A stretch of DNA of 19,014 bases from Clostridiales bacterium (GCA_020860025.1 JAJBVC010000064.1:1-19014), one strand, 5' to 3'. Positions 6,538 to 14,210 are shown, numbered from the stretch's first letter. Program-made: numbers and translations. The notes: generated by a model not told the origin, from the sequence alone.

Positions 6538-6646
6538 ATAAAAGTAAAAATCCGCTGATTAAATCAACACAATTTTGTCGGCATATCCAATTAAGTATAT
6601 AATAAAAAAATTGAATTTACAAGTATAAAATCATTATTTTTGCCAC

Positions 6647-6675
6647 TTGACTTTATGTAATAAATAATATATCAT
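6647..6675 (+). promoter_or_regulatory. Predicted sigma-A promoter of the ilvB operon
   Basis: TTGACT (6647-6652) and TATCAT (6670-6675) are 17 bases apart, one mismatch from consensus in each hexamer. The predicted start near 6682 would leave a leader of about 44 bases before the ilvB ATG, too short for a T-box or other large leader riboswitch. Confidence 0.65.
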
Positions 6676-6725
6676 ATTCTGTAACGATTTTTCGTATTTA
6701 CGTGTTATGTAAAAGGAGAGGTATT

Positions 6726-8390
6726 ATGAGACTCAACGGTTCACAGATTGTTCTTGAAACATTAAAGGAACAGGGCGTTGATACAATTTTTGGTTATCCG
6801 GGCGGTACGATTTTAAATATTTTTGACGAGTTATATAAATACGGCGATACTTTTAAGCATATACTTACGGCTCACGAGCAGGGTGCGTCGCACGCTGCCG
6901 ACGGCTATGCAAGAGCAACGGGCAAGGTTGGAGTTTGCTTTGCAACTTCGGGACCGGGCTCAACAAATCTTGTAACAGGTATTGCAACGGCATATATGGA
7001 TTCAATTCCGATTGTTGCAATTACGTGCAACTGCGTTTCATCGGGACTTGGCCGTGACAGCTTTCAGGAAGTTGATATATGCGGTATAACAATGCCGATT
7101 ACAAAGCATAATTTTCAGGTTAAATCGATAGAGGAGCTTGCTCCTACTATCAGAAAAGCGTTTAAAATTGCTCAAAGCGGTCGTAAGGGCCCCGTTCTCG
7201 TTGATATTCCAAAGGACTTTACGGCGGGCGAGTGCGAATATACTCCCGAGCCGAAGCAAGAGCCCGACTTAAATATTAAGCCTCATACCAACTGCTTTGA
7301 AAGAGCGGTCGAGCTGCTTAAAAATGCAAAAAAACCGCTTATTTACGTAGGCGGCGGTTCAATTCTTTCAAATGCTTCCGAAAGTCTTATTGCATTTGCC
7401 GAAAAGCTTGACGCTCCCGTTGTGTCGTCACTCATGGGACTCGGCGCTTTTCCAAACGGTCATCCGCTTCATTTGGGACTTATAGGTATGCACGGCCATT
7501 ATGAAGCGAATAAGGCTGCTCACGACTGCGATGTACTTATTGTAGCAGGTGCAAGATTTTCCGACAGAGTTGCCGGAAACAGAAAGAAATTTGCACCGAA
7601 TGCCGAAATTTTACATATTGATATTGACGCTGCGGAAATGGACAAAAATATTGTTTCAAACTATCACTTGAGAGGCGACCTTTCCGACTTGCTTCCGAAG
7701 CTTACAACGGCTGTTGAACAGTCTGACCACAGCGAATGGAAAAACGAAATCAGCGCTTACAGACGTCCGTTCAATCAGCTTCAGATTGGCGATTATGTTA
7801 ATCCTCAGACGCTTATTGAAAAAATCGATGCGGCAACAGACGACGACGCTATTATCGTTACAGACGTAGGTCAGCATCAGCTTTGGGCGGCACAGTTTTA
7901 TAAATTTACTCAGCCGAGAACTCTTTTGACGTCGGGCGGACTCGGTACTATGGGATATTCTATGGGCGCAGCAATGGGCGGACAGCTCGGATGCCCGGAT
8001 AAGCAGGTTATTATGTTTGCCGGCGACGGCGGATTTCATATGAATTTATCCGAACTTGCAACTATGGCTTCATACAATATTCCCGTAAAAATGTTTATTA
8101 TGAATAATACGGTTCTCGGTATGGTACGTCAGTGGCAGAAGCTGTTTTATGAAAATCGTTTTGCCGATACCGACCCTCACAGAGCGACTGATTTTGTCAA
8201 GGTTGCAGAGGCTTTCGGCGTAAAAGGTTTAAGAATTTCAACAAATGATGATATAGACGGTGTGCTTAAGGAAGCGCTTGAATATCAGGGTCCGGTAGTT
8301 GTTGATTGCCGAATCAGTCCCGATTCAAACGTACTTCCGATGATTCCTCCTGGAGGAGCGCATACGGATATTATTGAAGAGTTCAATTAA
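6726..8390 (+). CDS. ilvB: Acetolactate synthase, large (catalytic) subunit
   Basis: A thiamine-diphosphate enzyme that joins two pyruvates to acetolactate, or pyruvate and 2-ketobutyrate to acetohydroxybutyrate, the first shared step of valine, leucine and isoleucine synthesis. The protein has 554 residues, the normal size. The N-terminal ThDP domain holds YPGG (24-27) and the catalytic glutamate E51 (AHEQGA). A central FAD-binding domain follows. The C-terminal ThDP-binding motif runs from GDGG (433-436) to NN (460-461). The frame is open back to a GTG at 6702, but AAGGAGAGG at 6713-6721 places the start at the ATG at 6726. The regulatory subunit follows after 14 bases, which separates it from catabolic AlsS-type enzymes that work alone. 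Confidence 0.95.
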   Translation: MRLNGSQIVLETLKEQGVDTIFGYPGGTILNIFDELYKYGDTFKHILTAHEQGASHAADGYARATGKVGVCFATSGPGSTNLVTGIATAYMDSIPIVAITCNCVSSGLGRDSFQEVDICGITMPITKHNFQVKSIEELAPTIRKAFKIAQSGRKGPVLVDIPKDFTAGECEYTPEPKQEPDLNIKPHTNCFERAVELLKNAKKPLIYVGGGSILSNASESLIAFAEKLDAPVVSSLMGLGAFPNGHPLHLGLIGMHGHYEANKAAHDCDVLIVAGARFSDRVAGNRKKFAPNAEILHIDIDAAEMDKNIVSNYHLRGDLSDLLPKLTTAVEQSDHSEWKNEISAYRRPFNQLQIGDYVNPQTLIEKIDAATDDDAIIVTDVGQHQLWAAQFYKFTQPRTLLTSGGLGTMGYSMGAAMGGQLGCPDKQVIMFAGDGGFHMNLSELATMASYNIPVKMFIMNNTVLGMVRQWQKLFYENRFADTDPHRATDFVKVAEAFGVKGLRISTNDDIDGVLKEALEYQGPVVVDCRISPDSNVLPMIPPGGAHTDIIEEFN

Positions 8391-8404
8391 GGAGGAGTAT
8401 CAAG

Positions 8405-8914
8405 ATGAAAGAAAAATTGGTTTTATCGGTTCTTGTTGATAATGAGAGCGGTGTTCTTCAGCGTGTTGCAAGCCTTTTTTCAAGACGTGCATATAATATT
8501 TCTTCTCTGACCGTCAGTGAAACGGAAGACCCTAATTTTTCACGTATGACGATTGAAACAAATACCGAGCCTGAAAATTTCAGGCAGATTAAACGACAGC
8601 TTATGAAACTTGAAATAGTAAAAAAAGTTGCCGAGCTTACTCCCGAAAACTCAATTTCCTCGGAATTACTGCTTGTAAAGGTAAAAGCCAAGGGAATACA
8701 GCAGAAAAATGAACTTTTGGCTTTTAATGTTAAATACGGCGCAAGAGTTCTTGATATTTCTCTTGAAACAGTCACCCTTGAATTTACAGGTGCGGGAGAA
8801 ACGATTGACGAATTTGTAAAATATATTGAGAATAACTTTGGTATTATAGAGCTTGCACGAACAGGCGTAACGTCTCTTGAACGTGGCGAAGGCTCATTTA
8901 CAGACGATATTTAG
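8405..8914 (+). CDS. ilvN: Acetolactate synthase, small (regulatory) subunit
   Basis: The 169-residue regulatory partner of IlvB. It activates the catalytic subunit and gives feedback inhibition by valine or other branched-chain amino acids. An ACT domain covers about residues 5-78 (VLVDNESGVLQRVASLFSRR, then YNISSLTV), the typical ligand-binding start of this family. The C-terminal domain (about 85-160) is the conserved ALS small-subunit extension and is complete, so the length matches the longer IlvN/IlvH form (about 160-170). AAGGAGG right after the ilvB stop serves the ATG at 8405. It is cotranscribed with ilvB and leuC (17-base gap). Whether it should be called ilvN or ilvH is a matter of naming. 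Confidence 0.94.
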   Translation: MKEKLVLSVLVDNESGVLQRVASLFSRRAYNISSLTVSETEDPNFSRMTIETNTEPENFRQIKRQLMKLEIVKKVAELTPENSISSELLLVKVKAKGIQQKNELLAFNVKYGARVLDISLETVTLEFTGAGETIDEFVKYIENNFGIIELARTGVTSLERGEGSFTDDI

Positions 8915-8931
8915 AAATAAGGTGAAAACTA

Positions 8932-10191
8932 ATGGGAATGACTATGACCCAAAAAATATTAGCCGCTCATGCAGGGCTTGACAGCGTTTGCGCAGGGCAG
9001 TTAATAGAAGCAAATTTAGATATGGTACTCGGCAACGACGTTACTTCACCTGTTGCCATAAATGAAATGGAAAAGTTCGGCAGAGAAACTGTTTTTGACA
9101 AAACAAAAATCTCTCTTGTAATGGACCATTTTACACCTAATAAAGATATTCAGTCCGCCGAAAACTGTAAGCAGGTGCGTAATTTTGCAAGAAAGAATGA
9201 TATTCTTCATTATTACGATGTGGGAAATATGGGCATTGAACACGCTCTTTTGCCCGAAAAAGGAATTGTTACATGTGGCGACTGTATCATCGGCGCCGAT
9301 TCTCACACTTGTACATACGGTGCGCTCGGTGCTTTTTCAACAGGCGTAGGTTCAACGGATATGGCTGCGGGTATGGTAACCGGTAAAGCGTGGTTTAAAG
9401 TGCCTTCAGCTATTAAAGTTGTAATTACAGGCAAGAAAGCTGAATTTATAAGCGGTAAGGACGTAATCCTTCATCTGATTGGTGAAATCGGTGTTGACGG
9501 CGCTCTTTACAAGTCGCTCGAATTTACAGGCGACGGAATAAAGGAACTTTCTATGGATGATCGTCTTTGTATTTCCAATATGGCTATTGAGTGCGGAGCA
9601 AAGAACGGAATTTTCCCGGTTGATGACATTACTCTTGAATATGTAAACGGCAGATGTCAGCGTGAATATAAAGTGTATACAGCCGATGATGACGCAGAGT
9701 ATGACAGTGTTGTCGAAATTGATTTGAGTAAGCTTGCGCCGACTGTTGCATGTCCTCATCTTCCAGAAAATACAAAAACTGTTGATGAGATAGATAAACT
9801 GCCTATCGACCAGGTTGTTATAGGTTCGTGTACAAACGGACGTATGGAGGATATGCGTGTCGCAGCTTCCATTATTAAAGGCAAAAAGATTGCAAAAGAT
9901 GTTCGTTGTATCGTTATTCCTGCAACGCAGGCAATTTATTTACAGTGTGTCAAAGAGGGTATTGCCGAAATCTTTATCGAGGCGGGTGCTATAATTTCAA
10001 CTCCTACTTGCGGCCCCTGTCTTGGCGGTCATATGGGTATTCTTGCAAGCGGTGAGCGTGCGGTTTCCACTTCAAACCGTAATTTTGTAGGACGTATGGG
10101 TCACACAAAATCAGAAATTTATCTTGCTTCTCCCGCAGTTGCGGCAGCGTCAGCCGTTGCCGGTTATATTGCAGACCCGAGAAAAGCGTAA
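8932..10191 (+). CDS. leuC: 3-isopropylmalate dehydratase, large subunit (short, type 2)
   Basis: With LeuD it interconverts 2- and 3-isopropylmalate in leucine synthesis, using a [4Fe-4S] cluster. The protein has 419 residues, the short LeuC/HacA subfamily shared by archaea and many clostridia rather than the roughly 466-residue enterobacterial type. The cluster ligands are C300 (GSCTNGR), C360 and C363 (TCGPCLGG). Other aconitase-family blocks are GADSHTCTYGALGAFSTGVG (about residues 122-141) and the C-terminal SNRNFVGRMGH region (near 385). AAGGTGA about eight bases upstream supports the ATG at 8932; a second ATG at 8938 is possible. The LeuD gene follows, and its ribosome site overlaps the leuC stop. 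Homoaconitase or citraconate activity cannot be ruled out from sequence, but the ilvBN context favours leucine. Confidence 0.93.
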   Translation: MGMTMTQKILAAHAGLDSVCAGQLIEANLDMVLGNDVTSPVAINEMEKFGRETVFDKTKISLVMDHFTPNKDIQSAENCKQVRNFARKNDILHYYDVGNMGIEHALLPEKGIVTCGDCIIGADSHTCTYGALGAFSTGVGSTDMAAGMVTGKAWFKVPSAIKVVITGKKAEFISGKDVILHLIGEIGVDGALYKSLEFTGDGIKELSMDDRLCISNMAIECGAKNGIFPVDDITLEYVNGRCQREYKVYTADDDAEYDSVVEIDLSKLAPTVACPHLPENTKTVDEIDKLPIDQVVIGSCTNGRMEDMRVAASIIKGKKIAKDVRCIVIPATQAIYLQCVKEGIAEIFIEAGAIISTPTCGPCLGGHMGILASGERAVSTSNRNFVGRMGHTKSEIYLASPAVAAASAVAGYIADPRKA

Positions 10192-10204
10192 GGAGGTAAG
10201 TGCT

Positions 10205-10690
10205 ATGAATGTTAAAGGAACAGTACATAAGTTCGGCGACAATGTTGATACAGACGTTATAATCCCTGCTCGTTATCTTAATAAGAGCGACGATGCGTGG
10301 CTTGCATCGCACTGTATGGAGGATATTGATGCTGATTTTGTAAATAAAGTAAAAAAAGGCGACATTATGGTAGCTCGTGCCAATTTCGGCTGCGGCTCGT
10401 CAAGAGAGCATGCACCGATTGCTATTAAAGCGTCAGGTATTTCCTGTGTAATTGCAAGCACATTTGCACGTATTTTTTATCGTAATGCGATTAACATAGG
10501 ACTTGCTATTCTTGAATGTGACGAGGCTGCAAACGATATTGAAGACGGCGACGAGGTTGCTGTTGATTTTGACAGCGGTATCATAACAAATTGTACAACA
10601 GGCAAAACGTATAAGGCACAGCCGTTTCCCGAATTTATTCAAAATATTATCAAAAACGGCGGTCTTATGAATTCTATTAACGGTAAATAA
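10205..10690 (+). CDS. leuD: 3-isopropylmalate dehydratase, small subunit (type 2)
   Basis: The swivel-domain partner of LeuC. It has 161 residues from the ATG at 10205, the length of the short clostridial/archaeal type. The substrate-contact motifs are GDNVDTDVIIPARYL (11-25) and FGCGSSREHAP (61-71), which includes the conserved serine and arginine that bind isopropylmalate. The frame is open upstream into leuC, but AAGGAGG at 10190-10196, overlapping the leuC stop, fixes the start. It forms a pair with leuC and is followed after 12 bases by an unrecognised gene. leuB, which would normally act next in the pathway, is not in the window. Confidence 0.94.
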   Translation: MNVKGTVHKFGDNVDTDVIIPARYLNKSDDAWLASHCMEDIDADFVNKVKKGDIMVARANFGCGSSREHAPIAIKASGISCVIASTFARIFYRNAINIGLAILECDEAANDIEDGDEVAVDFDSGIITNCTTGKTYKAQPFPEFIQNIIKNGGLMNSINGK

Positions 10691-10702
10691 AGGTAACTTA
10701 TT

Positions 10703-11095
10703 ATGTATTTAGTGCTCAGTGACAGTGTTTTGAAAAAGGCTTGGGGCAGCTCCGCCGAATATTGGTTTTCACGTGTTGATTACAGTATTCATAATGCAGA
10801 TGAGCTGTCGTGCAATGACAATACAAAACTTTTTGAATCGGGCTTTATTCCTTTTGTTACGATTAGTAACGAAGAGGTTATCAGAGCGTATATAAATTCT
10901 CTTAACAACAGGAAAATTTCATCCGCATTTGAAGGACTTTCATCTCAGGAATATGTTGAAACATTCTGGAAATATTATAATGCTTATGAAGATATTTCAA
11001 CAGGATTTGCCGATTTTGAAAAATCTTTTCTTTTGAAGAAAGTGACTGAATGGTGCGACGAATATTCAATCGAGTATGTTGTCGAAAACGAATAA
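10703..11095 (+). CDS. Hypothetical protein at the end of the ilv-leu operon
   Basis: I do not recognise this 130-residue protein. It is acidic and soluble-looking, with no signal peptide or membrane segment. The first half contains short hydrophobic strands (residues 2-6 and 50-54), and the second half is mainly helical and aromatic-rich (WKYYNAYEDI near residues 90-99). The C-terminal WCDEYSIEYV is faintly like the end of the UPF0158 family, too weak to name it. The ATG at 10703 has AAAGGTAA about ten bases upstream. It begins 12 bases after leuD, and the operon terminator follows its stop directly, so it is transcribed with leuCD. Codon use looks like its neighbours, and it is a real gene judging by position and clean boundaries. 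A role in branched-chain metabolism is only suggested by context. Confidence 0.75.
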   Translation: MYLVLSDSVLKKAWGSSAEYWFSRVDYSIHNADELSCNDNTKLFESGFIPFVTISNEEVIRAYINSLNNRKISSAFEGLSSQEYVETFWKYYNAYEDISTGFADFEKSFLLKKVTEWCDEYSIEYVVENE

Positions 11096-11102
11096 CAATT
11101 TT

Positions 11103-11138
11103 AATCGCCAATGAGATTTGACCCATTGGCGATTTTTT
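11103..11138 (+). terminator. Rho-independent terminator of the ilvB-leuD operon
   Basis: A perfect 11-bp stem (AATCGCCAATG at 11103-11113 with its complement at 11124-11134), a ten-base loop, and a run of six T residues (11133-11138). It begins seven bases after the stop of the hypothetical gene, so that gene belongs to the operon. Confidence 0.93.
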
Positions 11139-11208
11139 GAGAATGTCTCAGACTGTTAAGACTAATAAAAACATAGAATACGTAAACCAAAAATTACAAT
11201 GCAAAAAT

Positions 11209-11214
11209 TATAAT
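11209..11214 (+). promoter_or_regulatory. Possible -10 element for the flavoprotein gene
   Basis: TATAAT lies 20 bases before the ATG at 11234. No good -35 hexamer is found 16-18 bases upstream, so this is only a weak promoter candidate. A terminator before it means the gene needs its own promoter somewhere in 11139-11220. Confidence 0.3.
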
Positions 11215-11233
11215 ACGATAGGTTAATAAATAT

Positions 11234-11788
11234 ATGAAAAAACTTCTAATAATCAACGGCTCTCCACGTGAAAACGGCGTTTGCGCCGAAATGATAAATC
11301 AGGTCAGAACGTATTTTTTGGACTGTGAAACAAGATGCTACGATACTTTTAAGCTCTCTCCGGCACCGTGTACGGACTGCAAGTATTGCGAATACCACGA
11401 CGGATGTTCAAACAGAGACCTTGACATATTTTTTGAGGACTTTGAGGAAGCGGATTATATCGTCTTTTTCACGCCTGTTTATAATAATTTTTTTCCTGCT
11501 CCGCTTAAAGCGATTATCGACCGCTTTCAAAGATATTACAGCGCAAGATTTAAACGTGGAGCCAAACCGCCTATCGCAAAGCCGAAGCGTGTAGGAGTTG
11601 TCATAGCAAGCGGTTCAAATGCACGTCAGTCCGCAGATTATATGACGGCAACGCTCAGGCAGTCGTTTACTGTTTTAAACGGCGAGGTTTGTGCAAGATA
11701 TTATATCCCGAATACCGATATGGGAAAATATACGTTCAATCTTGTTGAACTGCAAAAATTTGTCCACCAGTTAAAAAATATCAAATAA
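11234..11788 (+). CDS. Flavodoxin-fold NAD(P)H-dependent FMN reductase / iron-sulfur-flavoprotein-like protein
   Basis: A cytosolic flavoprotein of 184 residues that probably binds FMN and passes electrons from NAD(P)H or ferredoxin. The N-terminal strand and phosphate-binding loop are LLIINGSPRENG (4-15). A compact cysteine motif, C-x2-C-x2-C-x5-C (C46, C49, C52, C58), has the spacing of the [4Fe-4S] site of archaeal iron-sulfur flavoprotein (Isf). Many relatives share these cysteines without a proven cluster. TPVYNNFFPAPLKAIIDR (about 80-97) is the family's conserved flavin-contact and dimer block. The ribosome site is weak (AGG at about 11220). The gene stands alone between two terminators. 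The substrate is unknown. Confidence 0.85.
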   Translation: MKKLLIINGSPRENGVCAEMINQVRTYFLDCETRCYDTFKLSPAPCTDCKYCEYHDGCSNRDLDIFFEDFEEADYIVFFTPVYNNFFPAPLKAIIDRFQRYYSARFKRGAKPPIAKPKRVGVVIASGSNARQSADYMTATLRQSFTVLNGEVCARYYIPNTDMGKYTFNLVELQKFVHQLKNIK

Positions 11789-11800
11789 ACGACTCTAAAC

Positions 11801-11834
11801 AATGGCAAGGTCTTAAATCTTGCCATTATTTTAT
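11801..11834 (+). terminator. Rho-independent terminator after the flavoprotein gene
   Basis: A 9-bp stem (AATGGCAAG at 11801-11809 with its complement at 11819-11827) with a nine-base loop, followed by an imperfect T-rich tail (ATTTTATT). It is weaker than the terminator at 11103 but well placed, 12 bases after the stop. Confidence 0.75.
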
Positions 11835-11855
11835 TATAATTTAATATATTATTTA

Positions 11856-11884
11856 TTGCATAATATTTTTCTTTGTGATATAAT
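11856..11884 (+). promoter_or_regulatory. Predicted sigma-A promoter of the ruvC operon
   Basis: TTGCAT (11856-11861) and a perfect TATAAT (11879-11884) are 17 bases apart. Transcription would start near 11891, about 22 bases before the ruvC ATG. No Gram-positive LexA box (GAAC-N4-GTTC type) is visible around it, so SOS control is not supported here. Confidence 0.75.
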
Positions 11885-11912
11885 TGAAAAACTGTAAAGT
11901 GGGGAAATATAT

Positions 11913-12404
11913 ATGATAATCCTTGGAATCGACCCGGGTTACGCAATTGTAGGCTGGGGTGTTTTGGAATACAGTTCAAATCATTTTCGTGTTATGGGGT
12001 ACGGAGCGATAACTACAGATGCTCATACGCCGTTTCCGCTCAGACTCCAGACGATATATAACGATATGTGCTATATTTTTGAAAAGTATAAACCTGATGT
12101 TATGAGTATGGAAAAGTTGTTCTATAACAATAACGCGAAAACTGTTATCGACGTTGCACAGGCAAGGGGAGTAATCACTCTTTCGGCGCAGAATTATTCT
12201 GTTGATATTTACGAATATACGCCTTTGCAGGTTAAGCAGTCTGTTGTAGGCTACGGCAGAGCGGAGAAAAAGCAGGTGCAGGAAATGACTCGTGTAATAC
12301 TCGGACTTGATAAAATTCCTAAGCCCGACGATACCGCCGACGCTCTTGCAATGGCGATATGCCACGGTCACAGCAGCGGCTCGCTGATGAGGGGAATCAA
12401 ATAA
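11913..12404 (+). CDS. ruvC: Holliday junction resolvase RuvC
   Basis: The endonuclease that cuts Holliday junctions during recombinational repair, acting as a dimer with RuvAB. It has 163 residues, the normal size. The RNase H-like fold begins MIILGIDPG. The four catalytic acids are D7, E67 (MEKLFYNNN), D140 and D143 (PDDTADALA), matching the E. coli D7/E66/D138/D141 set. A GGGG-AAA ribosome site is about seven bases before the ATG. It is the first gene of a ruvC-ruvA-ruvB set with its own promoter. A 122-base gap before ruvA is longer than the other gaps in this run and may hold regulatory structure. Confidence 0.96.
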   Translation: MIILGIDPGYAIVGWGVLEYSSNHFRVMGYGAITTDAHTPFPLRLQTIYNDMCYIFEKYKPDVMSMEKLFYNNNAKTVIDVAQARGVITLSAQNYSVDIYEYTPLQVKQSVVGYGRAEKKQVQEMTRVILGLDKIPKPDDTADALAMAICHGHSSGSLMRGIK

Positions 12405-12526
12405 TTTTACTATCGTTTTTATAAATCCTCACGATAATACTTATAATTAAAAATTCGTTTTGCCTTGCCGTCGTGTGAGGCGTACAGATAAAAACTTCAT
12501 TCACCGAGAAAGGTTTTGGTGATTAT

Positions 12527-13132
12527 ATGATTTACAATTTAAACGGCAGGCTGACTGTTTCTGATATAAATTATATTGTTGTTGAATGTGGTGGAGTCGG
12601 CTTTAAATGCTTTACAACGCTTAATACGCTTCAATCTTTAGGTAAGGTTGGGGACAGCGTTAATGTTTATACATATATGGCGGTTCGTGAGGACGCAATG
12701 GATTTGTACGGTTTTGCAACTGTGGTGGAGCTTGACGCTTTTAAGCTTCTTATTACCGTTTCGGGAGTCGGCCCTAAAGCTGCTCTCGCTATATTGACGG
12801 AGCTTCCTCCCGACCGTTTGGCAATTTGTATTGCCGCAGGTGACGCAAAAGCAATTACTAAAGCTCAGGGCGTCGGTAAAAAAACAGCCGAACGTGTTGT
12901 GCTTGAACTTAAAGATAAAATGGCGGGTATTGCAGACGCTTCGACAGCTCAGTCGGTCAGCGACGCTGTTTCCGTAACAGGCAGTTCGGATGCTTCCGAG
13001 GCTGTGGCGGCGCTCGTAGCTCTCGGATATTCGCAGTCGGATGCAGCCGTTGTTGTTGGCGCAATGGATAAATCATTGTCGGTTGATGAGATGATTCGCC
13101 ACGGACTTAAACAGCTTGCCAAGAATTTGTAA
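12527..13132 (+). CDS. ruvA: Holliday junction branch migration protein RuvA
   Basis: The junction-binding tetramer that loads the RuvB motor. It has 201 residues, the normal size. An OB-fold domain spans about 1-62 (MIYNLNGRL start, DLYGF at about 59-63). Two helix-hairpin-helix motifs that grip DNA lie in domain II: VSGVGPKAAL (78-87) and AQGVGKKTAER (113-123). A variable linker follows, and then domain III, the RuvB-contact domain (about 154-200, EAVAALVALGY). GGTGAT about six bases upstream supports the ATG at 12527. ruvB follows after 15 bases. Confidence 0.96.
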   Translation: MIYNLNGRLTVSDINYIVVECGGVGFKCFTTLNTLQSLGKVGDSVNVYTYMAVREDAMDLYGFATVVELDAFKLLITVSGVGPKAALAILTELPPDRLAICIAAGDAKAITKAQGVGKKTAERVVLELKDKMAGIADASTAQSVSDAVSVTGSSDASEAVAALVALGYSQSDAAVVVGAMDKSLSVDEMIRHGLKQLAKNL

Positions 13133-13147
13133 CAGGAGGTAATTTTA

Positions 13148-14182
13148 ATGCAGGAAACTGAAATGGATTTTGAAAGCAGAATTATTACCTCTGACTTTAC
13201 TCCCGAGGATAATGATATTGAAAGCTCGCTTCGTCCGAAAACGCTTGATGAGTATATCGGTCAGGAAAAGGTTAAGGAAAATTTATCTGTATATATCGAA
13301 GCTGCAAGAGGCAGAGGAGAGGCTCTTGACCACGTGCTTCTCTATGGCCCTCCGGGACTCGGAAAGACGACTCTTGCGGGTATAATTGCCAATGAAATGG
13401 GCGTTAATATTCGTATTACAAGCGGGCCGGCTATTGAAAAACAAGGCGATTTGGCTGCTTTACTTACTAATTTGCAGGAGGGTGACGTTCTTTTTATTGA
13501 CGAAATTCATCGTCTTAACCGTCAGGTTGAGGAAGTTCTTTATCCCGCAATGGAGGATGGAGTGCTTGATATTATAATAGGCAAAGGCCCGTCGGCTCGT
13601 TCAATACGTCTTGATTTACCGCATTTTACCTTAATCGGCGCCACTACAAGAGCAGGTCAGCTTTCGGCACCGCTTCGTGACCGATTCGGAGTTATATTCA
13701 GACTTGAAATGTATACTCCCGAACAGCTTGCAACGATTGTAAAAAGAAGTGCCGGAATACTTGAAATACCTGTTGATGATGCCGGTGCCGGAGAGATTGC
13801 TTCACGTTCAAGAGGTACTCCGAGAATTGCAAATCGGCTGTTAAAGCGAAGCCGTGATTTCGCTCAGGTTAAATATGACGGTGTTATAAGCAAAGAGGCG
13901 GCTGTAGATGCTCTCAGCAAAATGGAAATTGATGCGCTCGGACTTGATAATATTGACAGAGTTTTACTTACGACAATGATAAAAAATTATAACGGTGGCC
14001 CCGTAGGACTTGAAACAATAGCTGCCGCAATCGGCGAAGAAGCTGTAACCATTGAGGACGTTTATGAGCCGTATCTTATGCAAATCGGATTTTTGTCAAG
14101 AACTCCACGTGGCAGATGCGCAACAGCCCTTGCATACAGGCATTTAGGCTTTGAACAGGACGGGCAGCAGACTTTATTATAA
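13148..14182 (+). CDS. ruvB: Holliday junction branch migration ATPase RuvB
   Basis: The AAA+ hexameric motor that drives branch migration. It has 344 residues. Walker A is GPPGLGKT (67-74), Walker B DEIH (118-121), sensor 1 GATTRAG (164-170), and RDRFG (177-181) carries the arginine finger. A C-terminal winged helix for DNA binding contains RTPRGR (318-323). AGGAGGT before the ATG at 13148 gives a strong ribosome site. It is coupled closely to ruvA and sits 28 bases before glmM. Confidence 0.97.
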   Translation: MQETEMDFESRIITSDFTPEDNDIESSLRPKTLDEYIGQEKVKENLSVYIEAARGRGEALDHVLLYGPPGLGKTTLAGIIANEMGVNIRITSGPAIEKQGDLAALLTNLQEGDVLFIDEIHRLNRQVEEVLYPAMEDGVLDIIIGKGPSARSIRLDLPHFTLIGATTRAGQLSAPLRDRFGVIFRLEMYTPEQLATIVKRSAGILEIPVDDAGAGEIASRSRGTPRIANRLLKRSRDFAQVKYDGVISKEAAVDALSKMEIDALGLDNIDRVLLTTMIKNYNGGPVGLETIAAAIGEEAVTIEDVYEPYLMQIGFLSRTPRGRCATALAYRHLGFEQDGQQTLL

Positions 14183-14210
14183 TAACTAAATAATACTAAA
14201 AGGTGATTTT

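Larger units (their letters stand above)
6263..6725. other. 463-base intergenic region between divergent ychF and ilvB
   Basis: No convincing gene is seen here. From left to right it holds the ychF leader with a GTTAA-N4-TTAAC palindrome (6298-6311), a possible weak plus-strand promoter (TTGGCA at 6325-6330, 17 bases, TATGCT at 6348-6353), a cluster of nested inverted repeats (6383-6537), an AT-rich stretch, the ilvB promoter (6647-6675) and the ilvB ribosome site AAGGAGAGG (6713-6721). The GC-rich repeat cluster contrasts with its AT-rich flanks. No T-box signature was found, although branched-chain amino acid operons of Firmicutes often carry one. Confidence 0.7.

Noticed and set aside
6401..6725. 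T-box or other amino-acid riboswitch for the ilvB operon
   Set aside because: No T-box sequence (TGGnACCGCG type) or stem I landmarks are present, and the predicted ilvB promoter leaves a leader of only about 44 bases.
6702..6725. An eight-codon N-terminal extension of ilvB from a GTG at 6702
   Set aside because: The extension would translate through the strong AAGGAGAGG ribosome site, and the normal IlvB N-terminus begins at the ATG at 6726.
11789..11912. LexA/SOS operator at the ruvC promoter
   Set aside because: No GAAC-N4-GTTC type palindrome was found near the promoter.
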